From the NCBI RefSeq assembly GCF_009905375.1, contig NC_133650.1, positions 65,103,669 to 65,167,668 on the forward strand: a DNA stretch of 64,000 nucleotides, given 5' to 3'. This DNA comes from Apium graveolens. Taxonomy: Eukaryota; Streptophyta; Magnoliopsida; Apiales; Apiaceae. The notes under the pieces are model-generated. The model searched no databases. It was not told the origin of the DNA and saw nothing but the letters and a program-made list of their open reading frames with translations. Made by a program: the position numbers and the translations under genes. Shown here piece after piece: positions 41,513 to 54,178 of this stretch (positions are counted from its first letter, which is position 1; each line of letters begins with the position of its first letter).

Positions 41513-42273
41513 TCAGTCACTGTCACTGCGCGTGAGGTCACGCACCCTCCTCATCGCACCTACCAACATCAGCTCTGCATCAACTACTGGGATGTATCCT
41601 CCAATCGTTGTCATCCTCATCTGAACCCGGGTACGGAGCTCCATCCCATCAATCTCTCTGCAGGCTATGGCTAGGGAAGCAGCTCTGAAGTCCCCTGGGT
41701 ATCCTAGTCTAATGGCTCTCTCAGCTGTCAGTGCCTGACATAACTCCACAATGCGAGCGGATGCCGCAGTGATCTCAATATTAAGCTGAGCCACCATCCA
41801 GTCATGTACAGCTACATGTATGGTCGCCGAGGGTGGTAGAGGTGAGTTTGGGTCGCTACAGGATATGTCGTAAGCCTCGTAGACCTGTGCATATATCCCA
41901 TCCTCCCCATCATCATCAGTTAGGGCATAGGGCTCTGAATCCCTGGGGGTGGGGTAGGAGAGCGAATGGTCGGGTGAGGGTACATCTCTACATCCCTCCA
42001 GCCTACGCCATCTCCATGGGTCATCTCAACGTCATCAGCTATGGGGATAGGAAGATCAGTCTCCTCCTCTGGGACATCCTCCGTAGGGTCATCATCTGAG
42101 TCATCAATGGGTGGGTTCTCTGGCTCAGGAGTAGTGTCATGCTCAGGAACCATAACATTATCAACAGGGTCAACCTCCCTCATAGGCTCCACTGGTACCT
42201 GACACAATAGGTAAGGTGTTACTAACTTAGAGTCGGAATTCCCTTGAGGGTAAAAACTGTCAAGACTACCCAT
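41513..42273 (-). pseudogene. Extra ORF between primer site and gag of the Tekay element
   Basis: Two overlapping coding traces joined by one frameshift near 41950: 42273-41920 (MGSLDSFYPQGNSDSKLVTP, then a very acidic Pro/Asp/Glu region) and a continuation through DDDGEDGIYAQVYEAYD to 41513 with a helical, Arg-rich C-terminus (ARIVELCQALTAERAIRLG). About 250 residues in total. It begins 118 bp inside the 5' LTR and ends about 370 bp before gag; that gap is non-coding. It matches no standard chromovirus domain known to me. Domain function unknown. Confidence 0.6.
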
Positions 42274-42374
42274 GTAGCACGACGACGAACTCGACTTCAG
42301 CTCTAATTGATTATTTATTATCCTTATGTCTACGTATTTTATATCCTATCATTTCCAAGATTTGATAACCTAAG

Positions 42375-42386
42375 GCTCTGATACCA
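42375..42386 (-). other. Primer-binding site of the Tekay element
   Basis: Minus strand TGGTATCAGAGC four bases inside the 5' LTR; tRNA-Met type. Confidence 0.95.
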
Positions 42387-42390
42387 TTTT

Positions 42391-45300
42391 TGTGGCACCC
42401 CAAAATCCGGGGTCAGGAATCTCGGAGGCCACGCCATCTAAACTACTACAAACCACATACCTCATACTACAATATATAAATACTCACACTTTACGACCCC
42501 ACACTTATCACACACACACTTACAGGTTATTGTCTTGGAAACGAACCATTCATAGCTAGAGTAATTCAACCATAAAGTGATAATTATTACAACCCGAATG
42601 TAATTAAGTCTTACCGGGGAGTAACCTTTAAGTAAGGCTAGTCCGTCGGTCAAATATGCGTTTCTTGTTTATTACCTTACATAAGTTATACTTATAAATA
42701 AGCCGAACTAAAAACAACTGAAAACCAACCCAGCTTATTCGGACTACCTGTGGTACAGCACCAAACAATCTACGGAACAGCTGGCCATTTCCTACCCGTT
42801 TCCTGGCTGTGGTTCTCATGGTAGGTATCTTGATTCACTATTGTGTTGTGTCAATTTAAAAAAATAAGTGTGAGCTATAATGCCCAACATAATAATGTAC
42901 AGTATGAAAATGACTGTATGATAACTTACGTAAAACATCATATATGATAATTATGTTTTATTCAAATTTAGTTTTTCCTTGGTGACACACACCTTCTTAT
43001 AAAAACAATTCTTTAGTGGATTTTATTATCCTGCGAATACCTTAATAGTAAACCCTGCACCTAGGCTTGGGTTATGGTATTGCATCACAATTCCAATTGG
43101 AAAAATAGGACATTCGTTGGAGCCACCGCATAGGATGATTACTCGTAATACGATAAAAGTAACCTTTTCTACATGTAGATGGATGATTCCCTTTTATTAT
43201 CGGTTATCACACTGGCCGCATTCGGGCCTTTTCTGTGTCCATCCCTCTCAGGTACACACTTCGCGTCTATCCCTCTCAAGACACGGTTTTGCGCCCATCC
43301 CTCTCAGGTACGCATACTCCACATGTTTTAATCAATATATAAAATATTTTCTCATGTGGTAGTAAATTGGTAGTCTCCCTAGTCCATAAACTACTGGAGT
43401 CTACCCCTCCTTGTCCTTGTAAGAATCTCATCATATATATGGAACTTATATTGTTCCCCAAGCATATTGCTTATTGATAGGTACACTTGGATATGTACGT
43501 ATATATATATATATACTTCCGAGAATTTTCGGAGGAAGTACTAAGGATGTGAGTTGACCGTTATCAACATATTTGTTATATAAGGGGGAGTTTCTTTTGA
43601 AACTATATTCAAAATATTTAAATAAGTCGAGATAATATTCTCCGACGTTCTGAAATTATTCGAATGATTTTTCCAAACAATCAGAAAGTATTTTAAATCA
43701 GGATCTATGATTGTTTAATCATAAATAAACCCTTTAATGAATAATAAATAATTAAATGATAATCGATAAATAATTAAATCTCGAATGAGTTTACTCTTTA
43801 AAAGAATATTTAAAATACTATTCCTCAACTAGTTTATGTCTACGCAATCAATAATCTTTAATGTTTAATCCGGTTTGAAATAAATAATCGTTGGAGTATA
43901 CTTCTCTCATAAATAAACGAATAGGTATATAATATTTATTGTTCGAATAATAAAATATAGTTGAGGGAATATGATCGTTGGAAAATCGTTTTTAATAGAA
44001 GTTCGAGGTATTTTAATGTTTCGTAAGTGGACGTTGAGTCCCTTTAAAACGTAATATTATGGACTTGTAATTGTCCTAATATCACCGGAATGATTCCCGA
44101 ATTTTCATCATAAAATCCCGACCGACTCTCGGTCTTATAATTATACATCACGCTTAAAGCGGAAATAAATATTTTACGATACATATACTTATCGTACAAC
44201 ATTGCTATATTATGCAAAAATTCAATAACTATGTATCATGGCAAATATGGTATTTATGCAATGATAATAAAAAAATCCTTTCACAACACAACAGTAAGTG
44301 GAGTTGGGTTCGTAAACTTGCCTGGGTATCTCGAGGTGGAGGATGCTCTAGGTTCCGCTCGGAAATCTATAATCATAACATAATTCACTTCGTTAGGTCC
44401 CGTTCTAATTTACGGCTACCCGAACTCATGCGCTAATTATTGTGCACCCTCTCAACCTATTTTATCATTATTATTCTTTTAAGTCCTTATTCACATCATG
44501 GTCACTTCATTTTTCAAAGAATCTTAAGTTCATTTTCATTTTCGCCGTCGGCTCCGCTTATGAATTCTACGGTTTCTAATCGCGGGGTCTCGGCTCCGAT
44601 ATTTTTATAAACTGAAAAATCATTATTTTCACTTGAAATTTTTATGGAAGTTAGTAAACTCAATATGCTACTCTCTGTAAGAATTTCATGATTTATGAAC
44701 ACGTTTAAGTCGATCCCTTATATTTTCAAAGTTCATGATTTGTAACAGTTTTTGTCGCGTAAATCACTTTTAGTAAAACGGTTATAACTTTTGATCTGTA
44801 AATCGGAATCAAATGATTCAAGCGCCTAAACGATCCTTATAGCATTTTATATCATAATCAAGGGTTATTATTTCAAGAAACTACAGTTTACATCTTCGGG
44901 ACTTTCTGCAGAAACTTAAAGTTATGTTTTGTTTGTTTTAACGAAATTACGTTTATGATCGGAGTTTTGTTTACGCCTTAAATCTTTATACCACCACAAA
45001 AAATCACCATATCATCATCAACACACTAACTCCTCTAAAGAACATCATGTTCTTGAGGCAACAACAATCAACCTTAAATCTACTTAACTAAACATCAAGA
45101 TATTAACAATATCACCACTAAAACTAGATTTATAACTACATACTAAAAGGATCTTGAATTTGAATCTTAAATAAATTTGGGTCAAATATTTTTACCTTTT
45201 TTGAAAGCTTTAGATGTGTTCTTGAGGATGGTGGAGTCTTGGGAGTGCTTGGTATGGTTTTTGGAACCTAAAACCACCATTGAAATCAAGAAACCAAAGA

Positions 45301-46184
45301 AGAGTTACTATTCATACTATTCATTAGCAACTTTCTTGATTTTATTTCACCCATAAAACCTTGATAAAAAGAGATCAAAGAATTATCTTACTTTAGTTTT
45401 GTTGTTAGGAAGCTTGAGAATTAATGGGAGGATTTATCCATGGATAGAACTTGGAGATTTGATTTTGAATTCCTTGGTTTTTGGAAAATAGTCGAATGGC
45501 TTGATGAAGAAGTGGGGAGAGAGTTTTTATGCTTGCTTCCTTGGTTGCTTATTGGAAATTATGTTGGTGATATCTTATATTGATTTGATATTCTCTAGTT
45601 TAGAATCCTAGGTTTATTCTTGTTGCCAAATCCAATGACAAATCTAACTAGCTTCCTAGTTTACAAGCTAAGCTACTTGTTTTAGCTTCCTTAGCTTACT
45701 ATTTCATTAGCCTTGGTTGATCATCCTATATCTAGCTCACTATTTGATAAAGTAACCATGGTTACTTTCTTACCATGGTTAGTTAGTGTATTACGTTTAT
45801 TTAATCGTTTACGCGTTCGCTCGATCGCTTAAACATTTTCGTAATACTTACTCGTAAATGGTTCGCGGTGTAATTCCTTTCGCATTTATTCCTTATGTTT
45901 TGAATTATCATACTTGGATATAAATCCGTAAGGTTTTAATCTTGTAATTATATTGTGATTCTCGTAATCCTCGATGAGTCGTAAATATGGTCATTTTTCA
46001 AAGTTCGGTTTCTTCGAAAACTAATAGCATTTACACACACTCATTTGGTATGTATAATCATAATATCAACCCCGAAACTCATTTTCTCAAGTACTACATA
46101 GTGTGGGTTCAGAAGTTTTTCCCGTCCGTCAAGGTTACTATTCATTAGATGTTTTACAAGGTCTCAAAAATTTGAGTTATTATA
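42391..46184 (-). mobile_element. 5' LTR of the Tekay element
   Basis: Minus-strand start TATAATAACTCAAATTTTTG (TG mutated to TA) at 46184; end GATTTTGGGGTGCCACA at 42391. It has the same landmarks as the 3' LTR: TATA-like box at about 45533-45541, donor-like site at 45195, acceptor-like site at 42838, triplicated CCCTCTCAGGTAC (43239-43311) and the small ORF at 42628-42819. Plus-strand open frames of 60-80 codons here (for example 43117-43362) are antisense and shared by both copies only because the LTRs are copies. Confidence 0.95.
42838..45195 (-). promoter_or_regulatory. Intron-like segment in the Tekay 5' LTR
   Basis: Donor-like AAAAAAG/GTAAAAATA at 45195 and acceptor-like GACACAACACAATAG/TG at 42838. 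This is the copy that would be used by the element's own transcript. Removal would bring the cap-proximal leader next to the small ORF, primer site and extra ORF. Confidence 0.4.
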
Positions 46185-46418
46185 ACAGGGCAGTTTTGGA
46201 TGAGTTCAGCGCAGTATAGGCACTTGTTGAGAAGGATGGATGCGATGCATGACATCCATAGTCGCTTTGCACAGGACCTTACCCAGGAATTGGGGACTGC
46301 ATTCAGAGCCACCGAAGTTGACATCCAGTGGCATGTATTCGGTGAGGATTCTGTATATCCGCCTCCAATCACTCCTAACACACCACCCCTTGAGGGTGAT
46401 GACCCTGATTCTGAGTAG
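46185..46418 (+). pseudogene. Athila env-like ORF, C-terminal part 3
   Basis: After the Tekay element the ORF resumes (FWMSSAQYRHLLRRMDAMHD, LTQELGTAFRATEVDIQWHV) and ends TPPLEGDDPDSE with TAG at 46416-46418. The Pro-rich, acidic tail is typical of the end of Athila env-like proteins. The join to part 2 is out of frame by one. Confidence 0.8.
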
Positions 46419-47628
46419 GTATGCCTGAATCCTTGCTATTACCTTCACTGATGACAGTGAATATTTTAAGTTTGAGGGTAGTAGTTAAGGATTATACGTT
46501 ATGTGTGAGTCGTATATAGTTTGCATATTCATGCTAGTTAGTTCATATAGTTGCATATTTGCCATGTGGTATTTTTTTGTAGTTTTTTCATTTTGTATAA
46601 TAGTTTGTTCATATTGTTCATGCATTTGTTTTATAGCATGATCCCTTAGATGATTTTTCCGATTGATTTATGATATTGATGTTAGTGTAGTGATGTCGTA
46701 TTTAGTGATGTTAAGTCTTATCGAGTTGATTTACATGCTAGAGATAATTGTAATTTCATTAAGTCTTATAGGTTGTTTGAGTGCTAGATCATGGTCATGG
46801 TTTATTTATTTGTCGAGGTTTAAACACTTGTTTATATTTTAGAATTTAGGATATTCTCTTAATAATAAAATAACATGAATATTTAAAAATTGGAGAAAAA
46901 TTTTGGATTTCATTGCTAGTTGTTGTGGCTAGGTGTCAAATGGCTAGTTGCCGGCTCATTTTATATGAGTAGTCTAGAGTTGAACGAGATGGAGTGAAAC
47001 ACACTCGTTCAGAAATTATGTGAAAAGAAAAAGAAAAGAAGAAAAAAAAGAAAAAAATATATATGTTTATGCATAATTGATCAGGATTGGGCTCTTTAAT
47101 ACTCGAGTTATTAAGTTCTTAGGGGATTTTATGCCTAGTGACTTAAGGCTTTTATAGTCTGCGATCCACTAACCTGATGCTCGCTACATGGGTATTATTG
47201 TATAAGTCTTTTGTGGACCTCACTCATTGCACAGTCAAATAAGCATATTTGTGTTGTTTATGTGTTGTGAATAAAAGCGTGAATCCATGTAAAACTCCGA
47301 TATAAGAATTGAAGTGTTGTCAGTCATTTTGAGTTTAGTTTTTATTTTATTTATAAACCTTGTGATTTCCTTGATGAGTGGTGAGTCATGATTATTGATC
47401 TAGTTGCGATAGTATATATGTAAGCATTTGCACACACGCACATTTCTTGCTTGAAAATTGATTCGTGAGATTTGATTGATCTTTGTACGAATAACTGCAT
47501 TTGTTGAGATGTTGGTTGTTGATTGGTTTTGTTATTCTATGGTGATCATTGTATTCATATAATTTGCATTCATGCATTTTTATTTCTTGTTCTTTGAGTC
47601 TGTTTATGCTTGAGGACAAGCATCGGTT
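46419..47628 (+). other. 3' non-coding region of the Athila element
   Basis: About 1.2 kb with no gene, as is normal between the env-like ORF and 3' LTR. It has an A/G-rich stretch (47025-47062) and the conserved lead-in CTTGAGGACAAGCATCGGTT before the polypurine tract. Confidence 0.8.
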
Positions 47629-47642
47629 CAAGTTTGGGGGTG
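47629..47642 (+). other. Polypurine tract of the Athila element
   Basis: CAAGTTTGGGGGTG next to the LTR start TGTTAAGTGG; the classical Athila tract. Confidence 0.92.
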
Positions 47643-49101
47643 TGTTAAGTGGTATTTATGTCCACTTATTATGTCCTATAAAGCTTGACTTGATGTTTTG
47701 TACTCGAGTTATTTGTGTATTTGATGTGTTTTTGTAGTGTTTTTGCTTTTCAAGCATAAATAAAAGATCCAGGTGATTTGGCATTGTTTTGATGCTAATA
47801 TGGTGTTAGGAATGTGTCAAGAAGATTGCTTGTGAAAAGACCAACTCAGACCAACAAGAAAAGCAGAAGTTAGGATTTTCTCAAGAGAGTCAGCGTGCCC
47901 GCGCTGTAGTCGCGCGTGGCCGCGCCAGGATTACAGAAGTGCAGCGCGCCCGCGCGGGGGAAGCGCGCGCCCGCGCCGGGTCGAATTCCAGGAATCATGT
48001 TTCTACTCTGATTTTGATCCAAAGGACTTCTAATCTTCATGGGTTGCTATATAAATATAAATTATGATCGTTTTTCATAACAAGACGTACCAGAGCTTAA
48101 GGAGAAGGCGTAAGAAGACCGTAGAGCACAATTCAACCAAGGCAAAGAGGATCTAGTTTATTTTAATGATTTTTTGTTTTAAGTTGTAACTTTGGATGCT
48201 AGTTTTCTTGCTTGTGAACCTATACTCTTGTTTCGTACTTGGTTTGTTATTTATTAAGGATAAAGACTACGTTCATTATACCATGCTTTTATCGGAATCC
48301 ACGCTGATGATGAGGCCGATTATGGGCTAATCGTTATTGTGGGGTTCTAGCGGATTTATTTATGGATTTCTTTAGTTAATTTATTTCGATGCCTTAGTGT
48401 GTGGTGATTGTATGATATCCTAGTATTGGTTGTGCTTATTCGTCTTATGAGCGTCGTGAACTTATAAGATAGCATGTTAATCTCTAATGAAGCGAAAATG
48501 AATTTAGGGGTTTAGAACTTTTCATGCTAGCATAGGTTCATGTATTTGTTATGCATGATTCGTAGGTAATTTTAATCATCTTGCTTGCCCTATATAATCA
48601 CGATATATAACTTATGCATTAAACCGTTATGTTGTCAAATTCTATAGACAATAGGGTATCAATATAATTGGTGTCTATTCGGCTTATATCTCTTTTGTGA
48701 ATGTCTGGTAGTATGGTATTCGTACAAGGAAATTTGGCGTTGATCAGTTTCGTGTTATTTGATTAGTGTCATCACCATTGCATGCTAAGGTTAAGAGAGA
48801 AAAGGCTATTAAATGAATTATTTAATGAAGTTAAAATCCCATGTTTGTGTTATATAGTATTCAACTCTCTTTATTCTCTTAGTTAATGTTCTTTAGTATA
48901 ATCTCTTAGTTAATTATAGTTATAAACAATCTCAATTTATTAATCGTCTTGGCATTGAATAATAACCATACCATTGTTGCATAAATGCATTAAATAAAAT
49001 TAACTTAAACCAATCTCTGTGGGAATGAACTAGAAATATTTTTATATCACTTGCGATCGCGTATACTTGCGTGAATATTAGCGCGTGTTTTCGTCCTAAC
49101 A
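47643..49101 (+). mobile_element. 3' LTR of the Athila element
   Basis: Starts TGTTAAGTGGTATTTATGTC and ends TTCGTCCTAACA. It matches the 5' LTR with scattered substitutions and an insertion near 48153-48205 (GTTTATTTTAATGATTTTTTG region) that accounts for much of the 52-bp length difference. Confidence 0.93.
47892..47983. repeat. Two GC-rich units in the Athila 3' LTR
   Basis: Counterparts of the units at 13767-13853. The second has changed (GCGCGGGGGAAGCGCGCGCC), so the two LTRs have diverged in this block. Confidence 0.85.
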
Positions 49102-51289
49102 ATCGTGCACGTGAAAACGGTGTGTCGGTTGAGTTAACAGTTTGAAAGAAAATAATGTTTTAGTGAAAGCGGTATGAATAGTAACGAACATTTAAAATTA
49201 TTTCCACATATTTAAATTCGTGTTTCAAAGCCAAAACTTTTATGATAAATACTAATGATACTCGAAAAGATCCTTGTCGATTTGCGAATCCGTACGACTT
49301 TCGTTCGTCCATTTCTTTGTTCCGAACCATTCTTTGAATTCTTTGATTTTTTTCTTGATGTCATCTATTTGGTTTCATATTAAAATATTATTTTTTTGAT
49401 TTATTAAAAATATTAGAGTGTGAGTCGTATAATAGTAACATTCAGGAAACTCAACTCAAAGAGACGACTTTGACCGTCCATTACGACCAAGGGTTGATAG
49501 TTATTTCGAGTTCGTCGTATATCAAAAAATTGTAAAGTGCTACACTTATTAGTAATATAAGTCATTGATGGGATTAAGAATACTAATTAAGATTATAATA
49601 TTTATTGATTATGAGTGGGAGTCGGAGAACGTATCTTGGACTCTCGGAAAGTTTACAAACCCTAAACCTTTTAGAACTGTTGTGTTGTGTTGTTTACGAT
49701 TAACTATGATATCTATGCATGATATTGTTTAAACTGCTTTGCAAGTTGAAATAAATTATTGAGTGGTATAGTAAAATACTGGACTTGAAATGATAATGCT
49801 AGTGTGGTATGTTATATTATAGACAAAAAGTTTGTTAGTATAATTATTAAAAACCCTGAAGTATTCCGGAGTCATTTGAAATAATTATTTATATATTTTA
49901 ATATTAAAGCAAATATTCCAAAGGACTCGATGTTTCTTACGGTGTATTTAATACCTCAAAACTTTTATCAAACGATTTCCAAAAACATTATTTATTTAAC
50001 CTAAATATTTTTAGTCGATGAATATTCTTTCAAATAATCATTTAAAAAGAGAAAGTATTTGAATGTTATTTAATAATTATTTGTAATTATTAAAAATTTA
50101 CTAAAGTTTTAATATGTTTTAATTAAATAGAAATTAGTTAATGAATATTATTTTAAATATACATTTAGAAGAGAATTATTCAAGGTTTATTTATTTTATT
50201 ATTAAATATTCATTAAATGTTTAATATGATTTCAGAATCATAAATCTTATTTTAAAAGTATTCTGACATTTAGAAAATTTTCCAAGTACTTTCAAATATT
50301 TAAAAGGAATTATTTCAACTTATTTTGAATTATTTTACGATAATGTCAAAGGAAACTCCCCCTTAAATATTTATCTATTGACAATGGTCAACCCACACTA
50401 TTATGATACTTCCTTTAAATATTTCTTGGAAGTATGTATGTATGTATGTATGTATCATATGATACCTATCAACAAGCACTCGCTCGGGAAACTTGAATAT
50501 AAGTTCCAAAGATATGATAGCATTCTTAAAGAACTAGGAAGGATAGACTTCAGTACTCCATGTACTGGAGCGACTATTGGTGTATCACATGTAAACATGT
50601 AAAGTATGTGGAAAGTCTGGATGTATGGGTCACACATAATATGCCTGAATGCGGCAAGGGTGACAACTGGATGTACGGGAGTCGTCCTTCTACTAGTAGA
50701 GAACAATAAATAATTACCGTTCTACGATCGATCATCGTATCTCAAGGGCTCCGGTGAATGTCCTAATAATTTTCCAATTGGAATTGTTATGTAATAATGT
50801 GACTAAAACCAAGGTGCTTAGTTATCAAGTGTATTAGCAATATATTTTGATATAAACAGATTCTGATGTGAATTAAAAAGAGAAGGTGTATATCACCGAG
50901 ATTTTATTCTTCCTATTATACGATAAAGTATGGAAGTATAATTTTACTTTAATAGTCATGCTTCAAACTGTTTTATATATTATGTCTAAGTATTATTGCT
51001 CACTCTTGCTTTCTTTTAAATATCACAACACAACAGATAACTAGTATGCCAATGAGGGACTTAGTTACCAAGTGTATTAGCAATATATTTTGAGATAATG
51101 TAAAGTATATTTAAGTTATAACAAAAGAAGTTATATTTTGTACATTGCTTCTAAGACTATAACTTGTGTGTGTGAGATATTGGGGGTCTGTAATGTGAAT
51201 TATTGGATTATTAAAGTAATACAGGTTTTAGATGATCGAATGATTGCGTGACGACCCAGATTCTTGACCCCGAATTTGGGGGCGTTACA
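49102..51289 (+). mobile_element. Old Tekay-type LTR, segment 3 of 3
   Basis: Continues the old LTR after the Athila element and ends GACCCCGAATTTGGGGGCGTTACA at 51266-51289, the same terminal hairpin form as the other Tekay-type LTRs. The GCTCACTCTTGC box (50998-51009) and the acceptor-like ATCACAACACAACAG (ending 51036) are followed by ATG at 51046. That ORF has only 15 codons. A 33-bp word around TCAAGTGTATTAGCAATATA is duplicated at 50820-50851 and 51060-51093. GTAT microsatellite at 50430-50457. Confidence 0.75.
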
Positions 51290-51293
51290 GAAA

Positions 51294-51305
51294 TGATATC
51301 AGAGC
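51294..51305 (+). other. Primer-binding site of the old Tekay-type element
   Basis: TGATATCAGAGC, one change from the tRNA-Met site TGGTATCAGAGC, four bases after the LTR end. Confidence 0.8.
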
Positions 51306-54178
51306 AATAAGTTATAGTACTTAGGGACGCGACTGTTAGGAGTTGAGTCTATATGTGAGCTTAGTGTAGGAGCTCGTATAGAGTTCATTATTGGACTACC
51401 AGATATAGTACCAATGAGTAAGTTTGGTTGGAAAGATTATTGAGGCATTATACTAAGACCAATGGAATCACTAGAGGTAATTAGAATGGAAGATGAGTAT
51501 TTAGAATTTTACATGATTTGGGAAATATTTTGGTATAAAATGTGGGGCTGAGTCTTTAGCGCATTTGAGGTTGAAACGGTATAATCAACACCATATGTTG
51601 ATTTGGATAACACGAGCCTTGTTACTCGTAGTTCTTTATAGGTTTCCCATGAGGGGGCATCACACGTGAGAACCATGAAGTCTCATTATAATTACACATT
51701 TGAGGTTAATGACTTACCCGTAGTATTTTTATGTACTATTTTGTTATGAGGATCCAATACCCTATGAACATCGTATTCACCCGAGATAGTACCTACTACA
51801 CCCTTGAGGATTTTTATTGCCCTTAAAAAAGAGTTTAACTCAGTATGAGGACGTTATCCTAAGACGAGCACACTTCATGATATTATGAGTGAAATATGTA
51901 AGGCCATAATGGATTAGCTCAGAGATAAAGGACATTAAGAACTGATGGCATGTCTGCAATTAAATTGCGTATGATTATGACGAGTGAAGGTTCGATCTTA
52001 GAACCTACTACAAGGACCACGGAGAGACCAGTAAGTCTAGAATGGAAATCTCTGGTAGAAATATTGTCGGAGGATATGTATATATACTCATAGACCTCTA
52101 TATAATCGATAACATATGTTCACTTACACACACATGTCGTTGAACTTATGGACGCGTTGAGATCCCTGAGAGATCTCTTTGATCTGTTCCCAGGGGGAAC
52201 TGGCCACTTGTAATTAGTGAAAATGCATGTAGTAGGCATCTATCGGCTTAACTGATGCTTCTGGAATAGTGCGGAGTAAGGTCTTCTAGGAAAAAGCACT
52301 GGAATGATAGATATGTTCACAAAATCAAATTAATGAGTGACTTTTAAATGATGTTGAGCGACACACTATTTAGTATATGGAATTACAAAGACGAAGAGAT
52401 GGGATCACCCTCGGATGGGTATTGATGAGAGTTAGGGGTAGTCATTGACATAATTTGGTATCTACTCACCATTAAGCTACTCCCTCCAACCTGTTCATCA
52501 CTCATGTTGCCTTGATTAGTTATATCAGGTAACCCTTCTGGCTTTCAATGTCAAACTCGTTGAATAAAATCAATGATAATTTTCTGAATCAGGGCTTGTC
52601 TAAAGCTTTTTATTTGATCTATAAAAGCAAATTTAAAGTTTATGATTATATTGTTCGGGCTCAGACTTGTTATACTTTCTTTCAAATTATCCAAGGAATT
52701 TTTGATAAATAATTCCTTGAGTAATCAACGAATATTCCTTAGTGAATATTAACATTTGATTCTTTCTTTCATACTTACACTCTTCATTCGAGCTTGTATT
52801 TATTATATATTTAAGGACATTGATCATCTGATATCCAAAAATTCCTCTCGAACTTTTTATTCAATTCGAGATGACGTTGTACATTGAACATTGAAATCAA
52901 AGTAAGGATATCAATTTGATATTGGTATTCTGAATTCTATTATGTTAAAAAATTTGATAAATTATTTATATGGAGGCACCTTTGAGTGAACCGTTTCATT
53001 CTTAAGCAATATTTGATGAGAGGCTATCGATTGTTCAGATACCAAGAACATTCTATTCCGAGTTTATATTCATTTTTTTGGCCCAACATAATAACTCTTT
53101 ATTTCAAACTTGTTATCCAAGCAGCCACAAATTTCTTCAGTGGCTACGATGTTGAGATTTTATTCAAGTAAACTAAATCTGATTAGTCGCATATGTCCTT
53201 GTAAAACACTAGTTAGTTGTTCTGACTAGTTGAAATTTTATAAAATAATATGATGAAAATCTAGCTAATCATCCTGGCTAGTTGTTATGTGCCAAATTAA
53301 TTAAAGTAGCCATTTTTCTAAGACGATAGTTAATGTTTCTTGAGATGGACTAGTTATTGTTTCACAACCAAGGGTTTCATCACTCTTTTGTGAAGACCTT
53401 GGAAATTCAACATATTTTAGGTGAAAGTAGACCTGCAATAGCTACAAGGTCTGAGAATGATACTTCTGAGGGGAAGTTATTCAAATCCACTCCAATTCAA
53501 ATGGAGGTTCAGCTTGACTGAACAACAACCCTTAAAATTATTTTCTAAGATGCACTTCTCTAAAGTGTTGAGACAATAAGTTAAACTATCATAGCTTATC
53601 AATATAGAAACCCCACAACTGTGGTGGTCTCTTTCAATTAAACCAAGGTTTGAGAATGCTATATAGGTGGAAGATATATTGAAATCCCCAATAGTATTCT
53701 AGAGCTTCGTGAAAGTGAAGAACACATCCACATAACCACAATAATGCTCTAATTCTAAATTATTCATTCTGTGAGTTCAACTGTTCAGTTCAGAATATGA
53801 GGCATCTCATTTACTAAGATAATGCCTTTCTTAAATCCAGACTGATGTGATTCTTGTCTCTACAGAGTCACAGCCCAAAATCTTGCAAATCAATCTTGAA
53901 AGCAGACTCATATATCACCCAAAAAACTTACCTATTCTTCTGATGAATGATGGTTAAATACCAATGCCTCAAATCAATTTTACAATTTTTAAATTTATAG
54001 TGAAGTCTTGAACTGAAACTGATAATCGCCAGTCTCTCATTCCAGTCACCAGTAGCTAAAACCGTGCTCCTAAATTTTCAATCAATCTTCACAGACTTGA
54101 ACTACATTGACTCCTTCAACTGCTATCTCATTTTCTCCTTTAATGGCTATCTTTCAGCCATTACTAAGTATTAGTGCA
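51306..54178 (+). other. Decayed retroelement sequence, no gene recognised
   Basis: The first part should be the internal region of the old Tekay-type element but no gag or pol could be read. From about 52560 the composition changes to AT-rich sequence. An open frame of 61 codons (52986-53171) has an alternative frame reading IPRTFYSEFIFIF; neither is identified. Short words such as GACTAGTTG/GGCTAGTTG recur around 53200-53350. The border between the two decayed elements was not found. Confidence 0.5.

Larger units (their letters stand above)
29414..46184 (-). mobile_element. Tekay-type chromovirus with 3.8-kb LTRs
   Basis: TSD ACAGG is perfect (29409-29413 and 46185-46189). LTRs are 42391-46184 (5', 3794 bp) and 29414-36472 (3', split by a solo LTR; about 3770 bp without it). 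Domain order on the minus strand is extra ORF, gag, protease, RT, RNase H, integrase, chromodomain. tRNA-Met primer site and polypurine tract are in place. All genes carry stops or shifts. Confidence 0.95.
13517..49101 (+). mobile_element. Athila-type Ty3/gypsy element carrying three nested insertions
   Basis: LTRs at 13517-14923 and 47643-49101 share near-identical sequence; TSD ATCGT at 13512-13516 and 49102-49106 is perfect. PBS TGGCGCCGCTGCCTGGGA and the 3' tract AAGTTTGGGGGTG are Athila-like, as is the env-like ORF after pol. Most of gag and pol are missing: a gag N-terminal remnant is joined to the integrase C-terminus at about 15340. Without insertions the element would be roughly 6.7 kb. 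Confidence 0.92.

Noticed and set aside
47392..47631. Open frame in the Athila 3' non-coding region
   Set aside because: Overlaps the conserved lead-in to the polypurine tract on the opposite strand; no coding character.
50378..50602. 74-codon frame in the old LTR
   Set aside because: Includes a GTAT microsatellite (VCMYVCMY); chance.
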